DNA from: Sordariomycetes sp. S80-01Y
Taxonomy: Eukaryota; Ascomycota; Sordariomycetes
Direction: 5' to 3'
Assembly (NCBI GenBank): GCA_037042185.1
Contig: JAXQJY010000021.1
Span: forward strand, 124,001-188,000
Length of the DNA stretch: 64,000 nucleotides
Position numbers and translations under genes: made by a program. Positions within the stretch are counted from its first letter, which is position 1, and the number at the start of each line of letters is the position of its first letter. Under the pieces are notes generated by a model. That model saw only the letters and a list, made by a program, of their open reading frames with translations. It had not been told where the DNA came from and did no database searches. This document shows, in pieces, positions 55,693 to 64,000 of this stretch.

Positions 55693-56000
55693 ATAGCTAT
55701 TAGGGGAGTCAATGGGGACAATATATTACAGCTTCACAATGCTATCAAAAAGGGCTGCAAGCGTCATGATCGGTTCAGCCTTCAGCCTCGGCCACCCAAC
55801 GGGGCTCGGAAAGATTAGGTATTCTCGTCTAGACATTTTGATGTAGTCGTCAAGATTCGAACGATAATAACTCGTACAAATTACGCGAATACCTTGATTT
55901 AACAAGCTTTATTCCATAAAAAAGAATTCTCGACATGCTTCCAAACGTGTCACGCGGATATTTCGACTCATGAACCCTCGAAAATTGCTCGCTATCGTGA
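55693..56000. other. Intergenic, convergent HOD-like / carboxylesterase
   Basis: 0.31 kb of convergent, AT-rich 3' flank; no CCGTCG motif; nothing else seen. Confidence 0.5.
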
Positions 56001-57299
56001 TCAAGAAGGAAATACAAAGTCCTTGTCAATTACATATCTACCAGATCCAAGATCTTCGCCCTTGGCGAAAGACACCCACATGTTCCGGACAGAATCCCCC
56101 AGCTTCTCGAGCGTTGCCTCCATGCCTGGCCCCTGAAGCATAGGTGCGTCTTTCCACGCGGACCAGTCACCTAGGATGAGTGGGAGATCAATACAATGAG
56201 CAGCCTTCAGCTTCTCACTTCCTTCCGGGTGCCACACGACCTCGTAAGTTGGAGGCAGTTTGCCGACTTCCCCGGCAAGCTTTTGCGCCAGGTGCGCCGT
56301 AGAACCCTTGAACAGGTTGTGAAGGTAGTCGTCGGCGTCCTCTTTCGTGTAGAGCTGTGTAAACGCGGTGTGTTCGTGAGACGTCCAGCCAAAGAGCAAT
56401 GGGCACCTTCTGCAAGCTGAGACGAAGCGTTCCCAGACCTTGTCCGCGGGCGGTAACGGATACTCGCCCATTATCGGGCCGTAGGCGAGAAGGGCTGGGG
56501 AAACCGATCTCGCTACACCGAGAAGCTCTTTTTGCAAGGTGAGGAGTGATGACAAAGACAGCGTCGACGCATTCTCTGGCGTCACCGAGCCCTGAGCACG
56601 CTGAGACATAGCTAGCGTCATCTCTTCTCGATTTTCGTCCTCCCGCATCGCCGTCGGAGGGCTCTGAAGAATTCCCTTGTGAAACAGGCCCGCTGCGTCG
56701 TCTGCCACACATAGACAGAAGATGGCATCGGCTCCAGCTGACTGACCAAAAAGGGTGACGTTGTGGGGATCTCCTCCGAACGAGCTGATGTTCCGCTGTA
56801 TCCATCTCAAGGCCTCAATCTGATCCAGGAGTCCGAGATTCGCGGGAGCCACGTTATCTATGGGAACGTAGCCAAATATGCCAAGACGGTGCGTGACCGT
56901 AACACCAACAATCCCCTTACTGGCTAGTTTATGAGGGCTGTAGGCGTCCAGGTCACCACCCCCTGAGACCCATGCCCCTCCGTGAAGGAAGACCATGACG
57001 GGGGCATCTTGGGCTGACTTAGGCGCCACGACGCTGACATGAAGGCAGTTTTCGTCCTGCTCCTTGCCCTTCTCCAGGTCTCCGTTCACGAGACCTAGTC
57101 GGGATGGGTTCTGGGGGCATATCGAGGCAGGCCCGGTGCAATCTTGGGCTTCATCCCACGTTGTGAGTGCTCGAGGCTTGTGGAAGCGCGCGGCTGTCGC
57201 ATACTTGATTCCCCTCGCACGTACGAATGTATCGTCAGAGAGCGCGATGATGGGACCGCCGTCCAGGCGAATAGTGGTGCGCTGAGCAGACTGGTCCAT
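56001..57299 (-). CDS. Type-B carboxylesterase
   Basis: A single-exon, 432-residue alpha/beta hydrolase of the carboxylesterase/cholinesterase family. Oxyanion-hole glycines are in VFLHGGAWVSGGG (104-116), the nucleophile is S187 in LFGQSAGAD, HRLGIFGYVP and LGLLDQIEALRWIQRNISSFGGDP are classic, and a histidine in AHCIDLPLILG is placed to complete the triad. At 432 residues it is shorter than typical secreted type-B esterases (~540) and has no signal peptide, so it should be cytosolic. In a quinolone-type pathway an esterase or amidase could release anthranilate from the N-acyl product; that role is inference from position only. Confidence 0.87.
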   Translation of the reverse strand: MDQSAQRTTIRLDGGPIIALSDDTFVRARGIKYATAARFHKPRALTTWDEAQDCTGPASICPQNPSRLGLVNGDLEKGKEQDENCLHVSVVAPKSAQDAPVMVFLHGGAWVSGGGDLDAYSPHKLASKGIVGVTVTHRLGIFGYVPIDNVAPANLGLLDQIEALRWIQRNISSFGGDPHNVTLFGQSAGADAIFCLCVADDAAGLFHKGILQSPPTAMREDENREEMTLAMSQRAQGSVTPENASTLSLSSLLTLQKELLGVARSVSPALLAYGPIMGEYPLPPADKVWERFVSACRRCPLLFGWTSHEHTAFTQLYTKEDADDYLHNLFKGSTAHLAQKLAGEVGKLPPTYEVVWHPEGSEKLKAAHCIDLPLILGDWSAWKDAPMLQGPGMEATLEKLGDSVRNMWVSFAKGEDLGSGRYVIDKDFVFPS

Positions 57300-59398
57300 T
57301 GTGAGTGATGGCGATGAGAAGTGCAGTTCCTTGGATTGATACAGAGGTTGTTTTCTCTCACATGTCTACTTCAACAGGCTCAATTTTTGTAACATGAGAA
57401 TTTCTGGGTAGTTGGTAAGCTCCGCTGCGATCTGCTCATTGTTGTCGGAACCAACAATAGGAACGCAGCCGGCGATAGCGCTTCCATAAGCGCCCGTCGC
57501 AGCTCCAACACCGACCAATTTCCCGTCGCATTCATCGGCAAACCGGCGCATGCGGTTAAGAGCGCATGTTGTGGGGTTTGCATCAGAGCCTCGCGCAATC
57601 TGTGTATCGCGAGTTACCTGAGTATCGATTCGGTGCGTATGTAGCCTGGGTTCCATCACGCTCTGACCTTGAGAAGGACATAGTTGCTGTGATAACCAGC
57701 ACCTCGGCGCTCGGGCCGCTGTCCATTATCCGCGACTCGCGGTTGGTCTCCAATGTTCGGAAAACGGACTTGCTATCTTTATTCTGGTCTCGGCCTCTTG
57801 CGCGAAGAGCACCAACTAAAACACTCACTTTTAGACTCGTGGAACTCCTGTAGCTCTCATGATACCCGAGCTGAACTTATTCGCAACGCCGGCTCGGACG
57901 CCGCACAGGAACAATGAACCGCTACATCAGCTTCGACAAATATCTTGCCGCCGCCGACTTGGCAGCTGGAACTTCCAAAGCCATGCCATAGCCCCCATAA
58001 TCCATCTGCACCCTCGTTGTCAGCAGCGCTGTCATTTCATGCTCTTCACGTCCAGAATTAGTCCACTCCGTGCTCTAAGGGTGCAGAAATGGGCTCAGCG
58101 GGTCCACTGCCGCTGCCTGACCGCCCACGCTGTCATGCGGCAGATTGAACCAGGCTGGAAACACCGTGATCAATTTGGTTAGAGATAAATCTGCCCAGTG
58201 AAAGAAGTATTTCGGATGATCCACATCCGCGAAATTCAAGACGTTGATGAACCATGCGGGACACCCCTAGCTGAGGCCGTTGGGGGCCTTCAAAAAGCCG
58301 TTACCAGGCTGGGAGGCTTCTAGAAGGCTATACCTGCATTGCTAACATATAGATTGCGCTCTGCAATCAATCACCTCGGTCACTTCTCTTTGCAGTCCCA
58401 CCGGCTCGAGAGCTACCTCTATATTGAGAAATCGTAAGACAAATACTGAGGTTTCTCAAGGTCTGCATGTAAGATGGAACGCTGCAGCGTATCACAGCAC
58501 CATTGGGGAATGACATCGAACTCGAGCCAACTACATGCTTCGGGCCTCTTCCTCCAGTATAAATATGTCCCTGACTCCTTCCATATTGCTCTCTTCTGCT
58601 ACCTTTTGGTCTTCTATTCGGCATTGTCCAGTCCTGCAAGCTTCTGGTTCACTCCAAAAACACCCTGCACCACAAGTCCAGCATACTATTCGACCACTTC
58701 GCCGTCACACCCCTCGCAGCCTGCACCTTCTGACCGCAAAATCTCTCGGAGGCACCATCAGCTCTAGGCGGGAACTTCAAAGGCTTAATTCCTATGTCGG
58801 ACCCGAGACTCCAGAAGCTGCATCCGCACGCTGCGCTACAATCTACAGGCTCTTGACCGACCATCTCCGGGCACTGTTTCCTGTACTTATTTTGAATCTC
58901 AAATCAACCGTGCTTTCACATTAGGCTGGGAGGCTTTTTCAGCATCTTGATATACTGGTACCCTGTGCTGAAATACCATGGGCTAGTGTACCTTGCCCAC
59001 GTAAAAGATAGGTTGCCGGGTCGCCACAAATCGCGAAGCACCGTCTAGAAGTAGAACGTACTGGTCGGTGAGAATCAACAAGGCAGCTCTTGGAGCCATC
59101 CGGCAGCCAGAATTAAGACATGATGAAAGGCCCGCTGGGAAGTGGACGCATGCAGTCGACATGAACCTCGAGACAAACACAAAAGCCATGTTCGTGACGT
59201 GTGAAACCCGCAGGGACCAATATGGAAATACTAGCCCTTGCGATTATGCAACTGAATGTGCCGTCGTCAATCCCAGCTTCAATGCCCGCCCTTCAAGGGT
59301 AGAAATCATGCCCCGACCGCCCTTATTCAGTTTGATGAACAACAACCCCAAAGTCCTCAACGACCGTGGACCCTCGGAAATCAAGAACCTTTTCCTTC
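57300..59398. other. 2.1 kb sparse region
   Basis: Upstream of the esterase gene, CCGTCG occurs at 57494-57499 and 57523-57528, about 200 bp before its ATG. A minus-strand frame (57366-57659) reads RFADECDGKLVGVGAATGAYG but I cannot place it. A plus-strand TATAAATA near 58558 precedes a 129-codon frame without a known domain. A 14-bp direct repeat (AGGCTGGGAGGCTT) sits at 58306 and 58923. No gene is supported. Confidence 0.4.
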
Positions 59399-59803
59399 TT
59401 AGACATTGTCACTGTCGTTGATAGCTGCTAAAGATTCCTCGATGTCATCCCTCGTCTGGATGTAAGAATCATTGAGATCCTCACGTTCTTCCTCAAGCAT
59501 ATACATGGCGTTGGTAAGTGTAAGACGGGCATCGATCTGGTACTGCTGGTCACCGTCGCCTACTAGATCCATTAAGCGTTGCGTATCCTCAATTCTGTCC
59601 TCCAACTCCGTCCTCAACTCATCGAGTTCGCTCAAGGTGTTTTCATATGCAGAGATCATCTCCTGTCCCTCGGCTGTCCCGGCGAAGGGCATAGAAGCAA
59701 GTAAGTCCAATAACTGCTCCAGCCGTTCCCGGTCAGAAACAGCGGTCGGCGCCGGACGAATTGGTAGTGTCATGGAATATTGATTTTGATTTTCGTTGGC
59801 CAT
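59399..59803 (-). CDS. Small acidic coiled-coil protein of unknown function
   Basis: A 134-codon single-exon frame. After a short Gln/Pro-rich start (MANENQNQYSMTLPIRPAP) it is almost wholly helical and acidic: RERLEQLLDLLASM, ISAYENTLSELDELRTELED, RIEDTQRLMDLVGDGDQQYQ and MYMLEEEREDLNDSY form heptad-like repeats. No signal peptide or membrane segment. The composition is that of a real coiled-coil protein rather than a chance frame, but I recognise no family. A CGACGG lies upstream at 59927-59932. It could be orphan or lineage-specific. Confidence 0.5.
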   Translation of the reverse strand: MANENQNQYSMTLPIRPAPTAVSDRERLEQLLDLLASMPFAGTAEGQEMISAYENTLSELDELRTELEDRIEDTQRLMDLVGDGDQQYQIDARLTLTNAMYMLEEEREDLNDSYIQTRDDIEESLAAINDSDNV

Positions 59804-60355
59804 AGTGAGATGCTATCGGTGGATGACTTGGCCTAGTGTGGCTAATCCGTCAGTCAGTTTGTCTGGTTCCAAATCCACGAGAAAGAGGGCTAATATCCGA
59901 CCTGATACTAAGTTTAGAACGTGTCTCGACGGTTTTAATGGTCGACTGGGGGGTCAATCCTTGGTATCGTTGACCAAATCGTTGCCTGAGATGAGGACAG
60001 GCTTTGGGGAATCAAGCCATGTATATAAGGGGCAGGTATCATCTATGAAGCATGCCATGACAATGAAAAGAGATCCATGCCCGTGAATCATTGCAGTTTT
60101 TGCCGAAGAAAGACAGCCTTTGAAGGCCAAAAACGGCTTCGGGAGCCGCGCTGGTTGAGTCCAGTCGATTTCAGTCTAGTACTGGCGGTGAAACTGACAT
60201 GGGATGGAGGAAGAAAATAAGTGAGACCTCATCACATACTATCAGTGGCTCTCTGAACACGAAACCAGACGACTTGCTACCATACTGCCCTTCTCTCGTA
60301 GTTCAATGATTCTACTTTATGATGTCTCCGTTGAGAGTCGACTAATCCACCCAGC
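59804..60355. other. Intergenic, coiled-coil gene 5' / SDR 3' flank
   Basis: 0.55 kb. A strong plus-strand TATATAAGG lies at about 60019-60027, followed only by a 14-codon ATG frame; no plus-strand gene is recognised downstream. Otherwise nothing seen. Confidence 0.4.
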
Positions 60356-61376
60356 TCAGTTCGTCTTCTCAGCAATCCTGCCGAAAACCTTCCTTATGTC
60401 CACATATTCGACGCCTTGTACTCCTATTTTCAAGAGGCCTTCCTCGGCCTTGATTTCCGCCTTGCGTCGAGAAAGCTCCTCTACGTCCCAATTAGCCCAG
60501 ACAAACCTTCCATGTAAGAATGACGCCGCCGGGGTCGACGCCCAGACGCAGTAGTCACCAGGAAGGCTCCCTAATGCGTATTGAAGATTAGCTGCTGCAA
60601 CGAGAAACTTGCGGATACTGGAGAAGCAGGTTTGTGGAGACTGACCGTCGTCAAAAGGTAGAGTATCTCTGGTGAAGCCAGCGGTACGTGCGGCGTCCGT
60701 GAAGATGGCACCAGGGTGAACGTTGATGATTGTGGCTTTATCAGAGGGTACTTCTTCGGCAAGATGCTGGAGGAGGTTTGCAAAGGCGGCTTTGCTTGCT
60801 GAATAGGCGCCTTGGAGTGGTGCGGGATTGGAGTGGGCCATGAATGATGATATGTTGATCAGTGCCTGTGATCGTTCGTCAGCCGGCCACCAGACGGGAT
60901 GTTTAACTTCAAACACTCACATGGCCCTTTCTGTCTCCCATCTGAGCTACAAACTCCTGAGCCATCCTGAGGTTTCCCAACACGGTGGTCTCAAAGGAAC
61001 CCCAGATTGTATCCGCCCCTGTTTTCAAACTTCCCGTCACAGTCAGCGCCGCATTCAGCACCAGTACGTCGATGTGGATGTCTTCTGTTCTGATCCATTC
61101 CCATAGCTCCTGGATCTGTGGCGTGGAGGAAATGTCGCAGACTCGTGCCTCGGCGTTGGGCAGCTCGGCAGCGGCGGCAAGGAGCGTGGACTGCGTACGG
61201 CCAAGTAGGATGATGCGTGACGCGGACGCATCGGAGAACGATTTGGCAATGGAACGGCCAATGCCGGCCGAGGCCCCTGTGATGAGAATTGTGCGGTTGG
61301 TCTGCGCATTGAGGGCGTTTGAAGATGAAATGGCCGGGTACGAAGTTCGGTGGTAGATGGATGTGAAGTCTGCCAT
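60356..61376 (-). CDS. Short-chain dehydrogenase/reductase
   Basis: Exons 60921-61376, 60646-60865 and 60356-60570 give 296 residues. SDR features: the cofactor motif ITGASAGIGRSIAKSF, LGRTQSTL, NAALTVTG in place of the usual NNAG, the catalytic serine region LINISSFMA, and the AYSASKAAF Tyr-Lys pair. Introns are 55 and 75 nt. The C-terminal half (GDYCVWASTPAASFLHGRFV, WANWDVEEL) is the form seen in many fungal NAD(P)-binding proteins of this family. No link to the block at 46-57 kb is visible apart from proximity. Substrate unknown. Confidence 0.83.
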
Positions 61377-63584
61377 GGTGTACGTTCGGGTAGATGAAGT
61401 TGTGTCGATTGTGCTGGAAGTTCTCGAGGGATTGCTTTGTGTAATGAGTGCGGTTCAATCGATCACTTATACCAAAACACATGATGTGTCCTTCTCGAAG
61501 CTCGGCAATAAGCATTGATAATGCCCTGTTCCACCGACTAGCTTCTCAGAAGCTAGTACGAGTAGTTTGTAAGCAAATTATTGTTTGTAATAAAAGTGTG
61601 AAGATGTGCCGAGAATCGTGCATCAAGACACCAATGTAGTGTAACTGACAAACAGACTGCCACTTCAGTGTGCGCGTGAATTGTTAGCGGGCCCACGGGA
61701 ATGGGGGCTCCCCGTCACGCGATACACGACGACCCCGACGGTCGCACACACTGTTATAAGTGCGGATTGAGCGATAGGAGACTGAAAGCAATGGTGGACT
61801 AATTTTGGCGACGTGAATAAATTTACAGAGATGACAGCAGCACTGGCCAAGGAATTGGATGTGCCAATGGTTCATCGCGGAACATGTTGCATCCTTTGAT
61901 CGGCCATCGGCTCTTCGTCTAGAAACATCATCCTGGCTATATATATACAAAGCTTCAGTTTCGACAATCGGAGTTCTGCCTTCATGGGAGATCTTGACCT
62001 ATGGGATGGTTGACTGGAGCTATCATAGTGTCCCATCCGATGAACCCTAGCGATTCTCTCACCTACTGTGGAACACGCTTTAACTATTTGGGGTTTCTCG
62101 GCGTCTTTGAGCTAGTGCATATGGCCTCCCGCCGTACTACTACCCTAATTACGCTAGATGCAGTCGAGTCTATGCCCCATGACTTGCATCGGCTGGGGGC
62201 AGGGCATTTCTAAGGCCGATCGTGCCCGCACTCCCATTCTTAGGCATCCCCTATTTCCAACAATACGATTTTCCACGTTTTAGATCGGCAAATAGCCCTC
62301 AAACCTAACCAAGATGGCGACAAGTTCAATGCGTCATGATCGGCCGCGTGTCATGAACGAGATTGAGCGAGGGCGGATCGTATCACAAGTGCGACAAGAA
62401 CGACTACAGGAAACAGAGTACGGAGTACAGAGGCATGGATTTGCTTACACTCCTCGCTCGTAGAAGGCAATGTTTCAAATGCATTGGATGGCGACCCCTT
62501 GGAGTCCTCAACCCCTCGGGCTCCAGTGGATATCAACGTATCTGGTTCTGTGTTCTCATCAGGAGCGTTGGTATTCTTGACGCGCCATGGATTCATGAGG
62601 TTGCGATAGTTGCTCTTCGCCACTCGCTGCTGGAGTTGTCATTGAAGCTTACCCTACCTCATGGTGTCAAAAGCCGGCATCGTCGGCGCCAGTCCATTGC
62701 CATCTCCATTGCTTGGACCATGCGAGACCTGTTCCGGACTCCTGATCATAAGCCTCATAGGCTTCGCAAGCAGCTGGCTTGCTGATCGTTCAAGAATAGC
62801 ACCAGGAACAATTTAAACCCGAGTTGCAAAGATCTGGCAGATGGTTCACACCTTTAGCCCCTTGATCGCTAATTATGTAAGCAGATCCATCCTCAAGACC
62901 CTGCTTGCCTACCATGCCTTTGAACCCGAGACGATGCTCGATACGGAGTAGCACCCCATCTTTCTGGTGCGTTGATTGGCCCGTCCGCCCAGACTGAGAA
63001 GCTAACCACTGGCTAGCTGCGTGCTAGTGCGTCGGTCCAAGAAGCAAGGCGATTTGGAAAGCCACACCGGTGAGCTAAAAGCAACGATTGTCACGTCTTG
63101 AAACATGTCGATCGGAAGCTTACGATGCCGAGATAGGAAGAGCGAGAAATCGAACTGCGGTCAGCACGAGCGACGCACTTCAGACACGGCATGGGCAACG
63201 AGCAGGGGCTGGATTTTACAAAAGCACAACCACTCAATTGTCGATACGGGCTGTGGAAGAGGAAAATATGATCATTTTGACATTCGACCTTTTCGGGAAG
63301 CCTTCGTATTATTTAGGATGCCCTTGCCTGCGCCTCAGTAGTGCGTCGGGAAGATCTCGTATGCACGGGACGGATTGGGCTCGTGTTGACATTTGGCTCA
63401 TTTGCTAATCAGTTAATTCTCCACAAGATGACAGTGAGACTGGGGCAGCACAGACTTCATTGACTCGATCGCCAGTCGGTCCCTGATCCCATTTTCTGCA
63501 TCTTCTTGCTGTCCAGTTTCTGCTTTGTCTTCGTTGGCATCACTCCGTGTAACACATAGACGTCATCGCATGTTCTTTGTGACC
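61377..63584. other. 2.2 kb without a recognisable gene
   Basis: Open frames up to 140 codons on both strands carry no domain I can name. A plus-strand TATATATATA lies near 61936, and AT-rich stretches alternate with ordinary sequence. No terminal repeats, transposase or reverse-transcriptase motif, and no tRNA, were seen. The last ~300 bp should hold the endoglucanase promoter. Confidence 0.4.
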
Positions 63585-64000
63585 ATGTCTTTAATTTTCC
63601 GCATCTGTGTTTCATTGGCGCTCGTTTCATCCGTGTGGGGTCGCATCAAATATCTGGTTCGTTCAATTGCGAAGAGTGAAGACGGCAGAGGCTGACGGAG
63701 GGCTAGGGCGTCGCCATTCCCGGCATCGACTTTGGCTGCGATATCGATGTTTGTGAAACCACCGAACATTATGAGGTGCTACGGGAAAGTTGCTGACGCG
63801 AACGACACAGGGCTACTGTGCACTGGATAAGGTCGAGTTCCCGCTCACCTCATTCGGGGGCGGCGATGGAGAGGGCCAGATGAAGCACTGGGTCGAGAAC
63901 TTCGACATGAATGTCTTCCGTCTCCGTGAGCTTCTATCGTACCTCTCAAGATGGATCCTGTTTCTGACTCCGTTGTGAAGCCGTCCCATGGCAGTACCTC
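63585..64000 (+). CDS. GH5 endo-beta-1,4-glucanase, N-terminal part (runs off the window)
   Basis: A secreted cellulase whose first exons are here. The ATG gives a signal peptide, MSLIFRICVSLALVSSVWG. Exons 63585-63656, 63707-63748, 63811-63925 and 63981-64000 splice to RIKYLGVAIPGIDFGCDIDG, then YCALDKVEFPLTSFGGGDGE, GQMKHWVENFDMNVFRLP and VPWQYL. This follows the start of fungal GH5 subfamily 5 endoglucanases (GVAIAGFDFGC..., FRLPVGWQYL), with proline replacing glycine in the last motif. The catalytic glutamates lie beyond the window, so integrity cannot be judged. Introns 1 and 2 use GTTCGT and GTTTGT donors; intron 2 could alternatively start 27 bp later but fits less well. No cellulose-binding module is seen at the N-terminus. 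Confidence 0.8.

Noticed and set aside
57366-57659. A minus-strand frame with glycine-rich RFADECDGKLVGVGAATGAYG
   Set aside because: It looked like a possible enzyme fragment, but I could not match it to a family and the upstream part is not protein-like.
58306-58936. A 14-bp direct repeat (AGGCTGGGAGGCTT) 617 bp apart
   Set aside because: Too short and isolated; no element or target duplication lies between the copies.
62351-62785. Overlapping frames of 90 and 140 codons on opposite strands
   Set aside because: No domain or signal; the minus-strand frame ends in a short hydrophobic stretch but cannot be joined to a plausible upstream exon.
1-64000. Transposons, retroelements, CRISPR arrays, rRNA and tRNA genes
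   Set aside because: I looked for transposase and reverse-transcriptase motifs, terminal repeats, regular spacer arrays and tRNA B-box sequences and found none. Small or degraded copies could escape reading by eye.

Overview
The window is nuclear DNA of a filamentous ascomycete (Pezizomycotina). Genes are split by many short GT-AG introns, mostly 46-100 nt. The proteins include fungus-specific families: binuclear zinc-cluster regulators, a fused BioD-BioA enzyme, a Cdc10-type septin and Dal5-type permeases. I cannot fix the genus. No transposon, retroelement, tRNA, rRNA or CRISPR array was recognised. Exon borders were worked out by hand from reading frame, splice signals and remembered family sequences; none was checked by alignment.

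Bases 1-17.3 kb hold ordinary core genes: the end of guanylate kinase, a Cdc10-type septin, mitochondrial ribosomal protein bL32m, Ski8, DNA polymerase delta subunit Cdm1, the queuosine-salvage hydrolase Qng1, SUMO E1 subunit Uba2, a mitochondrial-type 3-oxoacyl-ACP reductase, a sphingoid-base-phosphate phosphatase, clamp-loader subunit Rfc3 and a BTB protein. They are tightly packed.

Bases 17.6-22.0 kb hold a divergent biotin pair, bioDA and bioF. From there to 44.2 kb runs an accessory block: a quinate/shikimate dehydrogenase-like enzyme, a Gfo/Idh/MocA oxidoreductase, a QUTA/QA-1F-like zinc-cluster regulator, an old-yellow-enzyme-type reductase, a second zinc-cluster regulator, an SDR, two xylose-isomerase-like TIM-barrel proteins related to 3-dehydroshikimate dehydratase, a fumarate-reductase-type flavoprotein and a Dal5-type permease. 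Five of the nine enzymes from bioDA to 44.2 kb end in a canonical peroxisomal PTS1 tripeptide (SKL, SKL, AKL, SRL, ARL); none of the other complete genes in the window does. I infer a QUTA-linked, partly peroxisomal pathway for hydroaromatic or cyclitol compounds, distinct from the classical qut/qa cluster.

Bases 46.3-57.3 kb hold a second probable cluster: a regulator with two tandem zinc clusters, a PhyH-type dioxygenase, a sugar-porter-family transporter, an FAD monooxygenase, a cofactor-free HOD/AqdC-like 2,4-dioxygenase with all catalytic residues, and a type-B carboxylesterase. The hexamer CCGTCG (or its complement) recurs in the upstream regions of all six genes and was not seen in the three convergent gaps. 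The gene set resembles bacterial quinaldine/alkylquinolone degradation modules.

Bases 57.3-64.0 kb are sparse: a small coiled-coil protein, an SDR, a 2.2 kb stretch without a recognisable gene, and the first exons of a secreted GH5 endoglucanase that runs off the right edge.
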